NCBI RefSeq assembly: GCF_026343125.1
Contig: NZ_JAPEMB010000001.1
Span: 3,973,501-4,037,500, forward strand
Direction: 5' to 3'
Length of the DNA stretch: 64,000 nt
From: Streptomyces sp. NBC_00094
GTDB lineage: Bacteria; Actinomycetota; Actinomycetes; Streptomycetales; Streptomycetaceae
Every line of letters begins with the position of its first letter. Positions within the stretch are counted from its first letter, which is position 1. The translations under genes and the position numbers were made by a program. Under the pieces are notes generated by a model, which saw only the letters and a list, made by a program, of their open reading frames with translations, was not told where the DNA came from and searched no databases. Shown here piece after piece: positions 41,522 through 49,277 of the stretch.

Positions 41522-42460
41522 CTACTCCGCCTGCGCCGCCAGCCCGTCGAGCTCGGTCTCCCGCTCGGAGACCTGCGCCAGCAGCTGTTCCGCGATCTCC
41601 TCCAGGAGCCGGTCCGGGTCGTCCGGGGCCATCCGCAGCATCGCACCGATCGCGGACTCCTCCAGCTCCCGCGCCAGCACGGACAGCATGTCCTTGCGCT
41701 GAGCCAGCCACTCCAGGCGCGCGTACAGCTCCTCGCTCTCGCTGAGCCGCTCCACGGCCGGCGCCGGCCCGGCCTCCCACTCGGCGGCGAGGTCACGCAG
41801 CTGCGCCTCGTCGCCTCGGGCGTAGGCGGCGTTCACGCGCGTGATGAACGCCTCGCGTCGCTGCCGCTCGTCCTCCTCGCGGGCCAGGTCGGGGTGGACC
41901 TTGCGGGCCAGCTCGCGGTAGAGCCTGCGCGCCTCCTCGCCGGGCCGGACCCGCTTCGGCGCCTGCACCGGCTGCTCGTTGAGCATGGCCGCCGCCTCGG
42001 GGGAGAGGCCGTCGGAGTCGATCCAGTCGTGGAACAGCTCCTCGACCCCGGGCATCGGCATGACCGCGGCCCGCGCCTCCTGCGCCCGCCGCAGATCCTC
42101 CGGGTCCCCGCTGCGCGCGGCCCGCGCCTCGGCGATCCGCGCGTCGAGCTCGTCGAGCCGCGCGTACATGGGGCCGAGCTTCTGGTGGTGCAGCCGCGAG
42201 AAGTTCTCCACCTCGACCCGGAAGGTCTCGACGGCGATCTCGAACTCGATCAACGCCTGCTCGGCGACCCCCACGGCCCGCTCCAGCCGCGCCTCGGGCC
42301 GCTCCTCCGCAGACGGCTCGGCACCCGCGGGCACACCCTCGCCCGGCGCGTGGCCCTCACTCCGCGCGCCCTCGGACCGCTCGCCGCCCGCAGGCCGCTC
42401 GTCCGCGGACCGCTCGCCCTCGGGCTCCTCGTTCGCACCCTGGTCCACGCTCACGTTCAC
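41522..42460 (-). CDS. J-domain (DnaJ-like) protein
   Basis: A 312-residue protein. Acidic Glu/Ala/Arg-rich N-terminus (1-55), a long helical, probably coiled-coil stretch (VAEQALIEFEIAVETFRVEV and LDELDARIAEARAARS), and then a J domain near 190-235 with the invariant HPD in LYRELARKVHPDLA. The J domain in the middle and the absence of zinc-finger and substrate domains make it a class C co-chaperone that would recruit DnaK to an unknown client. The start is weakly supported: GTG at 42460, 42454 or 42448. A G-rich tract just upstream on the coding strand may affect translation. Confidence 0.78.
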   Translation of the reverse strand: MNVSVDQGANEEPEGERSADERPAGGERSEGARSEGHAPGEGVPAGAEPSAEERPEARLERAVGVAEQALIEFEIAVETFRVEVENFSRLHHQKLGPMYARLDELDARIAEARAARSGDPEDLRRAQEARAAVMPMPGVEELFHDWIDSDGLSPEAAAMLNEQPVQAPKRVRPGEEARRLYRELARKVHPDLAREEDERQRREAFITRVNAAYARGDEAQLRDLAAEWEAGPAPAVERLSESEELYARLEWLAQRKDMLSVLARELEESAIGAMLRMAPDDPDRLLEEIAEQLLAQVSERETELDGLAAQAE

Positions 42461-42516
42461 GCCCGCCCACGTCCTCGCTCCGGCTCGTCCCACCCAGCCT
42501 ACGGTCCTTCGGGGGG

Positions 42517-42549
42517 CCTCCCCCTCCCTCCCCCTCCCCTCCCTCCCCC
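42517..42549 (-). other. G-quadruplex-capable polypurine tract upstream of the J-domain gene
   Basis: Read on the minus strand, 42549 to 42517 is GGGGGAGGGAGGGGAGGGGG continued by AGGGAGGGGGAGG: six runs of three or more G separated by single A. This exceeds the requirement for an intramolecular G-quadruplex. It lies 57 bp before the likely GTG and would be in the 5' leader of the J-domain mRNA. The rest of the 42461-42694 gap is C-rich low complexity. Confidence 0.6.
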
Positions 42550-42694
42550 GCATGGGCGGCGGCCCGACACGGCGACGCCACCCCTACCCCCTTGCCCCTG
42601 CCCCTGCCCTCCCGCGCCGCCGCCTTGCGGCCCGGCCCCGTGTCGATCGCCCCTCGTCGATCGCCCCGCACCCAGCCCCAGGCGAGTGCGTGGG

Positions 42695-44158
42695 TCAGAC
42701 GCCCAGCTCCGCCTCTATGCGCCCCGCCCGGACGGCGGAGAGCAGCTCGGCGTGGTCCGCGGTGGTGCGGTCCGCGTAGGTGACGGCAAAGGACGCGATG
42801 GCCTCGTCCAGCTCCTCGTTCTTGCCGCAGTAGCCGGCTATCAGGCGCGGATCGGCACTGTGGGCGTGCGCCCGGGCCAGCAGGGCGCCCGTCATCCGGC
42901 CGTAGTCGTCGACCTGGTCGACGGTGAGCGCGGCGGGGTCGACGCTGCCCTTTCGGTTGCGGAACTGACGCACCTGGAAGGGGCGCCCGTCGACCGTGGT
43001 CCAGCCGAGCAGGTTGTCGCTGACGACCTGCATCCGCTTCTGCCCGAGCACCACGCGCCGCCCCTCGTGGCCGGGGTCGGGCACGGTGAAGCCGACGGCC
43101 GGCAGGTACGGCAGCAGGGCCGACGGCCTGGCCTCCTTCACCTGGAGGACCAGCGGCTCGCCCCGGTGGTCGAGCAGCAGCACGACATAGGAGCGGGTGC
43201 CGACGCTTCCGGTGCCGACGACCCGGAAGGCCACGTCGTGGATGGCGTACCGCGCGAGGAGCGGCAGCCGGTCCTCGGAGACGGTCTCCAGATAGGCGCC
43301 GAGCGAGGCGGCAACGGCCGCCGCCTCGCCGTCAGGGACTCTGCGCAGCACCGGGAGAGCCTCCACGAACCGGCGCCCGCCGCCTTCGGTACCGGTCACG
43401 GCCTCGGTCGACCGGGCGGCGAACCGGGCGCTGGTGTTGTTCCGGGCCTTCGCCGAGACCCGTTCCAGAGTGCCGAGGAGATCGCGGGCGTCGGTGTGCG
43501 AGACGAGTTCCTCGTCGGCTATCGCGTTCCAGGCGTCGAGGGCGGGCAGGCGGGCCAGCAGGCGCATGGTGCGCCGGTAGGCGCCGACCGTGTCGAACGC
43601 GGCCGCCCGGCACACCTCCTCGCTCGCGCCGACCTCGCGCCCGGCGAGGACCAGGGAGGTGGCGAGCCGCTTGAGGTCCCATTCCCAGGGGCCGACGATC
43701 GTCTCGTCGAAGTCGTTGAGATCCATGACGAGCCGGCCACGGGCGTCGCCGTAGAGGCCGAAGTTGGCGGCGTGCGCGTCGCCGCACAGCTGGGCCGCTA
43801 TCCCGGTGACGGGGGTCGTGACGAGGTCCTGGGCCATCAGGCCGGCGGAGCCGCGGAGGAAGGCGAAGGGGCTCGCCGCCATCCTTCCGACCCGTATCGG
43901 CGCAAGCTCGGGCACCCGGCCTCGGCTGGACTCCTCGACGGCGCGGACGGCGTCCGGCCGGTCGGCGGCGAGGGCGGGCCGGTCGTGCGTGGAGCGCGGC
44001 ACCCGGTCGCGCAGTTCCTTGCCCATGTCTCCGGGGGCGACCCCCGCGCCACCGGAAGCGGCGCGGCGCGCGAAGCCCGGCACGTGCGGGACGCGCTCAC
44101 CGGCCGTCACTCCGTCGGTGCCGCGCTGTCCCGGCACCACGGCCCGGATCTCGTCCAT
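42695..44158 (-). CDS. DUF2252 family protein (kinase-like fold)
   Basis: A 487-residue member of DUF2252, distantly related to protein/small-molecule kinases. Landmarks: SPFAFLRGSAGLMAQDL, CGDAHAANFGLYGDARG (an HAxN catalytic-loop-like motif), VMDLNDFDETIVGPWEWDLK (DFD-like metal motif) and VLQVKEARPSALLPYL. The function is unknown; phosphotransfer is plausible from the motif set. ATG at 44158 with GGGGGAGGG upstream. The upstream gene at 44261-45331 is on the same strand, and two DnaA boxes lie in the gap. Confidence 0.85.
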   Translation of the reverse strand: MDEIRAVVPGQRGTDGVTAGERVPHVPGFARRAASGGAGVAPGDMGKELRDRVPRSTHDRPALAADRPDAVRAVEESSRGRVPELAPIRVGRMAASPFAFLRGSAGLMAQDLVTTPVTGIAAQLCGDAHAANFGLYGDARGRLVMDLNDFDETIVGPWEWDLKRLATSLVLAGREVGASEEVCRAAAFDTVGAYRRTMRLLARLPALDAWNAIADEELVSHTDARDLLGTLERVSAKARNNTSARFAARSTEAVTGTEGGGRRFVEALPVLRRVPDGEAAAVAASLGAYLETVSEDRLPLLARYAIHDVAFRVVGTGSVGTRSYVVLLLDHRGEPLVLQVKEARPSALLPYLPAVGFTVPDPGHEGRRVVLGQKRMQVVSDNLLGWTTVDGRPFQVRQFRNRKGSVDPAALTVDQVDDYGRMTGALLARAHAHSADPRLIAGYCGKNEELDEAIASFAVTYADRTTADHAELLSAVRAGRIEAELGV

Positions 44159-44236
44159 GGGATGCCCTCCCCCGTTGCGATGTCCAACATCATCCGGCCC
44201 CGACCGTACCGCCGCACCTGATCGACCGTCTCCCCC

Positions 44237-44259
44237 TGTGGACAACGCCCTGTGGACAA
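44237..44259 (-). other. Pair of perfect DnaA boxes
   Basis: TTGTCCACA on the minus strand at 44237-44245 and again at 44251-44259, spaced 14 bp start to start. They lie directly after the stop codon of the ABC-2-like gene (44261) and before the DUF2252 gene. Confidence 0.65.
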
Positions 44260-44260
44260 C

Positions 44261-45331
44261 TCAGACCGCGACCGCTTCCTCCATCTCCTCCTCCGTCGCC
44301 TTCTCCCTTTCCACCTTCGCCTCGACCGCGTGGGTGGCTCCGCCGGCACCGTTCCGCCGGCTTTCCACGACCCCGGCGGCCACGACGAGGGCGGCTCCGG
44401 CGAGGAACCACAGAGCGAGGACGAGGACGTGTCCGCCGAGCGCGTGACCGCCGAAGTACACGTGGCCGCGGACGCCCTCGACGAAGCCCGCACCGTTCCA
44501 GAAGGCGTGCAGCGCACCGAAGAAGCCGGGCTGGAGCTCGGGCCGGTAGATGCCGCCGGAGCTCGTGAAGTTGAGCATGACGAAGAGGACCATCACGCCG
44601 AGCGTGGTCCAGCGGCGCAGGAAGGTGTGGAGGCCGACGCCGACGAGCAGGATGCCCGCCGCGTACAGCCAGGACATCGCCCAGACTCCGCCGAGTCCCT
44701 GGTCCACGAGGTGGAAGACCGGTCCGGCGAAGAGGGTGCCGATCAGGCTGACGACCAGCGACATCCCGGCGGCGAGGAGGACCCTGATCCGCATGGGCAG
44801 GACGGCGCCGGCTCCGCCGATGACGGCGACCGAGGCGTACGCGCCGATGCTGAGGGCGACCAGCAGGAAGAAGACGCCCTGGCCGGTGGGGTCTCCGGAG
44901 GCGACGGGGGCGACGTCGGTGACCTTGAGCGGGGCGTCCTGCGTGGCGGCGACCTTGGTGAAGATCTTCTCGACGGCCATGGCGCTGGTGTCGGAGGAAG
45001 CGGACGCGACGAGGAGTTCGGGCTTCTCGCCGGGCACGTAGGCCCCGAAGCTGCCCTGCTCGCGCAGTGAGGCGACGGCGGCCTCCCGGTCGGCGACGGT
45101 ACGGACGTCGAGGGCACCGGCGCCCTTGTCCTGGAGCGTCTGCGCGAGGACCTGGGCGCTCGGGCCGGAGCCGACTATGTCGACGCGCAGGTCGTGGGGT
45201 GCGGGGGCGTGGAAGGCGCCGAGGTAGGCGAGTCCCATGCCGACGCACATCAGCAGGGGAGTGAGCAGATGCCCGAGGACATGCCGCAACGCGCCCTGGG
45301 TGTTCGGTCCTGCGGACACCGAGACCTCCAT
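44261..45331 (-). CDS. ABC-2/YhgE-type membrane protein (DUF3533-like)
   Basis: A 356-residue membrane protein. One helix near the N-terminus (LTPLLMCVGMGLAYLGAFH), an exterior domain of about 130 residues (LRVDIVGSGPSAQVLAQTL and KPELLVASASSD), then five or six helices (FFLLVALSIGAYASVAVIGG, LLAAGMSLVVSLIGTLFAG, LTVLF-type segments) and a charged Glu-rich tail. The topology fits ABC-2/YhgE-Pip-like exporters without a nucleotide-binding subunit. Divergent from a MarR repressor with a clear operator between them, so it is probably a drug- or metabolite-responsive efflux component. Confidence 0.75.
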   Translation of the reverse strand: MEVSVSAGPNTQGALRHVLGHLLTPLLMCVGMGLAYLGAFHAPAPHDLRVDIVGSGPSAQVLAQTLQDKGAGALDVRTVADREAAVASLREQGSFGAYVPGEKPELLVASASSDTSAMAVEKIFTKVAATQDAPLKVTDVAPVASGDPTGQGVFFLLVALSIGAYASVAVIGGAGAVLPMRIRVLLAAGMSLVVSLIGTLFAGPVFHLVDQGLGGVWAMSWLYAAGILLVGVGLHTFLRRWTTLGVMVLFVMLNFTSSGGIYRPELQPGFFGALHAFWNGAGFVEGVRGHVYFGGHALGGHVLVLALWFLAGAALVVAAGVVESRRNGAGGATHAVEAKVEREKATEEEMEEAVAV

Positions 45332-45341
45332 GGTTGGCTTT

Positions 45342-45371
45342 TACAACTAAAGAACCGTTGTACTATACAAC
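45342..45371. promoter_or_regulatory. MarR operator in the divergent promoter
   Basis: GTTGTACTATACAAC at 45357-45371 is a perfect dyad (GTTGTA-CTA-TACAAC). A further TACAAC half-site lies at 45342-45347. It is the most AT-rich stretch around and sits between the membrane protein gene (start 45331) and marR (start 45427). Confidence 0.75.
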
Positions 45372-45426
45372 TGAACCTCCGGCCGATGACAACCACCGGC
45401 ATCCGACGACCACGAGGGAGCGCACC

Positions 45427-45894
45427 ATGACCGGCGCCGCAGAGGTACCGCGCGAGGCGTCCGTGGACGTCATCCAGCGCGAACTGACGGCCTTCGCACG
45501 CCGGGCCCGCGCCGCGGCGGCCCGCGTCCACCCCGAGCTCCCGCTCGTCTCCTACACGCTCCTCGCCCACATCGAGGAGCAGCGCGGCTGCCGGGCCACG
45601 GATCTCGCGACCCACTACCTGCTGGACAAGTCGACGGTCAGCCGCCAGGTCGCCACCCTGGAGAAGCTCGGGCTGGTCGAGCGTCGTCCCGCTCCCGACG
45701 ACCATCGCGTCCAGGTCCTGCATCCCACCGAGGCGGGTGCCGCGGTCCTCGCCTCGGCCCGGACGAGCCGCCGCACCGCCTACCAGGAACGCCTCAAGGA
45801 CTGGTCGGCCGACGACCTCGCCCAGTTCGCCGCGTACCTGCTGCGCTACAACGCCGCGAGCCCGACCGGCCTGCCGGACAGCCCCCCACGCTGA
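45427..45894 (+). CDS. MarR-family transcriptional regulator
   Basis: A 155-residue winged-helix regulator. The core is YTLLAHIEEQRGCRATDLAT, then LDKSTVSRQVATLEKLGLVE (recognition helix) and RRPAPDDHRVQVLHPTEAG (wing with the conserved D-x-R). ATG at 45427 preceded by GAGGGAG. It most likely represses the divergent membrane protein and itself through the GTTGTA dyad. The ligand is probably a small aromatic or lipophilic compound. Confidence 0.9.
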   Translation: MTGAAEVPREASVDVIQRELTAFARRARAAAARVHPELPLVSYTLLAHIEEQRGCRATDLATHYLLDKSTVSRQVATLEKLGLVERRPAPDDHRVQVLHPTEAGAAVLASARTSRRTAYQERLKDWSADDLAQFAAYLLRYNAASPTGLPDSPPR

Positions 45895-45945
45895 CCCGGT
45901 CCGCCCGAGGAGGGCGGCTCGGAGACCCGCCGGCCCCCGGAGGAG

Positions 45946-46605
45946 TCAGAGCCCCGCGTCCCGGGCCAGCAGCGCCGCCTGCACCCGGTTCTCGCAGTCC
46001 AGCTTGGCGAGGATCCGGCTCACGTACGTCTTCACCGTGGCCTCGCTCATGTGGAGCCGTCTCCCCGCATCCGCGTTGGACAGCCCTTCACCGAGCACCG
46101 CCAGCACCTCGCGCTCCTTGTCGCTCAGCGCCGCCACCCGCACCCGCGCCTGCTCGGAACGCGCCGCCTCCCGGCCGGTGGCGAGCCGCTCCACCACGTG
46201 CCGCGTCGCCGCCGGCGACAGATAGGCGTCGCCCGCCGCGGCGGCCCGCACAGCCCGGATCAGCTCCGCCGGTGCCGTGTCCTTGAGCAGGAACCCGGCA
46301 CCCCCGTGCTCCAACGCCCGCAGGACGTTCTCCCGCTCCCCGAAGGTCGTCAGGACGATCACCCGTGCCGCCGGCGCGGCCCGGCGCAGCTCCGGCAGCG
46401 CGGAGAGCCCGTCGAGCACCGGCATCTGGATGTCGAGCAGCACCACGTCGGCGGCGTGCGCCCGCGCCGCCTCGACCGCCGCCCGTCCGTCGGCCGCCTC
46501 GCCGACGACCTCGATCTCCGGGTCCGAGATGAGGATCATCCGGATCCCGGCCCGGATCAGAGGCTCGTCGTCGGCGATCACGACCCTGATGGGCTGCCCT
46601 GCCAC
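45946..46605 (-). CDS. NarL-family response regulator
   Basis: A 219-residue regulator. Receiver: IADDEPL, phospho-acceptor Asp in VVLLDIQMPVLDG, Thr in VIVLTTFGE, Lys in FLLKDTAP. LuxR helix-turn-helix near residues 155-210 (LSDKEREVLAVLGEGLSNAD, then SEATVKTYVSRILAKLDC). GTG at 46605 with GGGGGAG upstream. Encoded 38 bp after the histidine kinase, its obvious partner. Convergent with marR. Confidence 0.93.
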   Translation of the reverse strand: MAGQPIRVVIADDEPLIRAGIRMILISDPEIEVVGEAADGRAAVEAARAHAADVVLLDIQMPVLDGLSALPELRRAAPAARVIVLTTFGERENVLRALEHGGAGFLLKDTAPAELIRAVRAAAAGDAYLSPAATRHVVERLATGREAARSEQARVRVAALSDKEREVLAVLGEGLSNADAGRRLHMSEATVKTYVSRILAKLDCENRVQAALLARDAGL

Positions 46606-46643
46606 AGTTACTCCCCCACGACTCCGGTAGGGCCTGACCAGCG

Positions 46644-48509
46644 TTACCGCTGCTCGACCACGTACGACTTCTTCTCGATCAGCTTGCCGTCCTTGAAGCA
46701 GAACCGGAAAACGGGCTCCTGGTCCAGGGTGTCGCCCGTCTCCGAGGACAGCAGGACCAGGCACTCGGCCCCCGCCGGCCGCTCGGGCCCCGAACTGCTC
46801 AGGCCCAGGGTGGCGATCGTGTCGCCCGAGGGCAGTCGTACGCGGACCTCACGCTCGGGCATGCCGACCTCCACCGCGTCGTACTGCTCGGGTTCGATCA
46901 TCCCCTCCTCCATCGAACCGATCATGAAGTAGAGGCCGAAGCCGACGGCCACCACGAGCAGGACGACCGCCGCGAAAGCGATCCCGCACCCCAGGGCGAC
47001 CCCACCGCCCGCCCCCATGCCCCTTCCTCTGCCCCCGCGCACTGCCATCGCCAGCTCCCGCTCCGTGAACGTCCAGTCGGCCGGTCCGACCACGACCGGA
47101 CCACCGTCGCCCACCAGCGGCTTCGTCGTCTGCTGCCGGAAGTCGTCGGCCTCATCGACCAAAGGCGCTGCCTCGGCGACGGGCGCCGCCCCGTACGGCA
47201 GCATCCCGGCCACCCGGAACCCACCGCCGTCGGCCGGACCCGCATGACACATGCCGCCCACCAGCCGGGCCCGCTCGGCGAGCCCGGTCAGTCCCTGCCC
47301 GCCGCTCACGACGTCCTTCGCCGGCCCGTCCGTCGACGCCTCGTTGAGGACCTCCACGACGAAGGTGTCCGGCTCGTACCGCAGCTCGACGCCGATCGTC
47401 GCGCCCGGCGCGTACTTGTAGGCGTTGGTCAGCGCTTCCTGCACGATCCGGTACGCGGCGTGGTCCGCGGCCGGCTCCAGCGGCCGTTCCTCTCCGAGCC
47501 GGCGCAGCCCCACCGCGGTGCCTGCGGCTCTGGCCGCCGCCACGAGCCCCTCGATACCGGCGGTCCCCCGTGCCGCCCGTCCCGTCTCGTCGCCGGCCCG
47601 CGCGGACGCCGGGGCCGTGCCGTCCGGTGCCTCGATCCCGTCCCGCAATATGCCGACGACCTCCCGCAGCTCGTGCATCGCGGTCACCGACGCGTTCCGC
47701 AGGACTCCGACCACCTCGCGCTGCCGCTCGCTCAGCTCCCGGTCCACTTCCAGGGCACCCGTGTGGACGGCGATCAGCGCCAGCTGGTGTCCGAGGCTGT
47801 CGTGCATGTCCTGGGCGATCCGCTGCCGCTCCCGCAGCCGCGCCTGCCAGGCCACCATGGTCCGCTCGCGCAGCAGCTGGGCGTTGCGCTCCTGGAGGGC
47901 GTGCAGCAGGGTCCGCCGCTGGGTCCAGTACCGGTGGGCGAGCCCGGGGGCCAGGGTGGTGCCCAGGTAGTAGAGGGTCGCGAAGAAGGCCACGGAGAGC
48001 AGCCGCTGCTGGTCCCAGGTCTCCAGGAGCGTCCCCCCGACGTCCAGGACGAAGGCGGCCATGAACGCGACGAGCGCCCGCCCGGCGCTCACGACGTACC
48101 GGCCGGCCGACCAGCCGACGAGGATCAGGAGCGGCCCGAAGCCGGGCAGGAAGGGTGCGAGGCCCGCGGCCACGACGAGTACGCCGGCGGGCAGTCTGCG
48201 CCGCAGCAGGGACAGCACGGCGGCACCCGCGGCCACTCCGGCCAGCCGCCAGCCCTCGCCACCGAGGAGTTCCTCGGTCCCGGCGGCGAGCAACGCCACG
48301 ACCACGGCGAGCGCGATCTCACCGGTGGTCCTGCGCCGCGACCAGTGCCCCGGCACGGCGAACCATCTCCACCACCCGGCGACCCAGTCCCCGACCCGGC
48401 CGCCGATCCCGTCCCCGTCCCCACGCCCACGCCCGTACCCGTTGCTGATCCCGCTCTCGTCCCCGCTCCCGCTCGTACCAGGGGCCCCCGACTTCGACAT
48501 AACGTCCAC
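46644..48509 (-). CDS. Sensor histidine kinase (HisKA_3) with an extra C-terminal exported domain
   Basis: A 621-residue kinase. Gly-rich N-terminus, then about six membrane segments (55-195). HisKA_3 dimerisation helix with the phospho-acceptor His in QRIAQDMHDSLGHQLALI; ATPase domain with the N box in IVQEALTNAYKYAPGA and a G box around GGQGLTGLAERARLVGG. Unusually, the protein continues for about 170 residues: a linker, one more transmembrane helix (AFAAVVLLVVAVGFGLYFMI) and a small domain (VEVGMPEREVRVRLPSG to KSYVVEQR). GTG at 48509 or ATG at 48500. Pairs with 45946-46605. Confidence 0.9.
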   Translation of the reverse strand: MDVMSKSGAPGTSGSGDESGISNGYGRGRGDGDGIGGRVGDWVAGWWRWFAVPGHWSRRRTTGEIALAVVVALLAAGTEELLGGEGWRLAGVAAGAAVLSLLRRRLPAGVLVVAAGLAPFLPGFGPLLILVGWSAGRYVVSAGRALVAFMAAFVLDVGGTLLETWDQQRLLSVAFFATLYYLGTTLAPGLAHRYWTQRRTLLHALQERNAQLLRERTMVAWQARLRERQRIAQDMHDSLGHQLALIAVHTGALEVDRELSERQREVVGVLRNASVTAMHELREVVGILRDGIEAPDGTAPASARAGDETGRAARGTAGIEGLVAAARAAGTAVGLRRLGEERPLEPAADHAAYRIVQEALTNAYKYAPGATIGVELRYEPDTFVVEVLNEASTDGPAKDVVSGGQGLTGLAERARLVGGMCHAGPADGGGFRVAGMLPYGAAPVAEAAPLVDEADDFRQQTTKPLVGDGGPVVVGPADWTFTERELAMAVRGGRGRGMGAGGGVALGCGIAFAAVVLLVVAVGFGLYFMIGSMEEGMIEPEQYDAVEVGMPEREVRVRLPSGDTIATLGLSSSGPERPAGAECLVLLSSETGDTLDQEPVFRFCFKDGKLIEKKSYVVEQR

Positions 48510-48607
48510 GCTCGCACCCTAGGCAGCGACCCCACCCGCGTGCGTCTGTCTTTCGTCTCGCCCTCCGACGACAAAAGTCGCGACCTCGCCCGAGGCCCGA
48601 ACACCCC

Positions 48608-48677
48608 GCACCAAGCACCCCGCACCAAGCCCCGAGCACCAAGCCCCGGAACCCCGAGCCTGAGCACCAAGCCCCGG
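48608..48677. repeat. 14-bp tandem repeat upstream of the histidine kinase
   Basis: GCACCAAGCCCCGR starts at 48608, 48622, 48636 and 48664 (14-bp period with one missing unit). The whole stretch 48598-48710 is C/A-rich low complexity. No gene is visible from 48510 to 48743. Confidence 0.75.
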
Positions 48678-48743
48678 ACCCAGAGCCAGAGCCCCAACCC
48701 CCGAGCCCCGACGTGGGAAGGCTCACATCAAAGAGACAACGCA

Positions 48744-48776
48744 GAAGCCCCGTAGGTCGATGACCTACGGGGCTTC
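48744..48776. terminator. 15-bp hairpin next to tRNA-Leu
   Basis: GAAGCCCCGTAGGTC at 48744-48758 pairs perfectly with 48762-48776 across GAT. It lies 7 bp beyond the 3' end of the tRNA gene on the minus strand and should terminate its transcript. Confidence 0.85.
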
Positions 48777-48783
48777 CGTCTTG

Positions 48784-48867
48784 TGCGCGAGGGGGGAGTT
48801 GAACCCCCACGCCCTTTCGGGCACTGGAACCTGAATCCAGCGCGTCTGCCTATTCCGCCACCCGCGC
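48784..48867 (-). tRNA. tRNA-Leu (anticodon CAG)
   Basis: An 84-nt class II tRNA. Acceptor GCGCGGG pairs with CTCGCGC plus discriminator A. D arm GCG/CGC with loop GAATAGGCAGA. Anticodon arm CTGGA/TCCAG with loop TTCAGGT, so the anticodon is CAG. A long variable arm TGCCCGAAAGGGCGT is typical of Leu. T arm GGGGG-TTCAACT-CCCCC. CCA is not encoded. It reads CUG, the main Leu codon in this genome type. No integrase or attachment duplication is seen beside it. Confidence 0.96.
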
Positions 48868-49277
48868 ATTGGGTGGTCTACCTGCCCTCTCACCTTTCGG
48901 TGCGAGCGCCTGGCGACATCTGAAGATTAGCACGTCGCAGACCGTGGATTCACATCCGTTGTTTCGCTCCCACTCCCGGAGAACAAGGAGAGAGGGAGGC
49001 CGGAAGGACACCCCGAAGGTACGAAGGGAACGAGTGAGGAGAGAGCGGAAGGAGGGGGACGAAGGTGACGGACCGCACGCGGCCCCTCGAGACCGCACCC
49101 CCTGTCCCACAGCCGGGTGCGGGACACTGTCCACAGGCCGCCTCTACGATCCGTGGGGAAAGGTCTGTGAGAGGTGACACTCGTCCACAGGGCAGAGAAG
49201 GGGAACCAGCCGATTTCCCGACGCGTGGATACGATCAGTAAGCAGTACCAGGACGACAACGACGGAGGAGGTGCCCC
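48868..49277 (+). promoter_or_regulatory. Leader and promoter region of the fhaA-pknB operon
   Basis: A 410-bp gap with no supported gene. A purine-rich stretch occupies 48976-49065. Two weaker DnaA-like sequences occur (CTGTCCACA near 49126 and TCGTCCACA near 49183). GGAGGAGG at 49263-49270 is the ribosome-binding site of fhaA. I cannot name the promoter elements with confidence. Confidence 0.45.

Noticed and set aside
48784..48867. tRNA-Leu as an attachment site for an integrated element
   Set aside because: No integrase gene, no duplicated tRNA 3' end and no foreign-looking genes lie on either side in the window.
49126..49192. TCCACAGG-containing sequences before fhaA as DnaA boxes
   Set aside because: They match only six or seven of the nine consensus bases at the 5' side or occur singly, and are not clustered as at 62322-62557; mentioned only as weak similarity.
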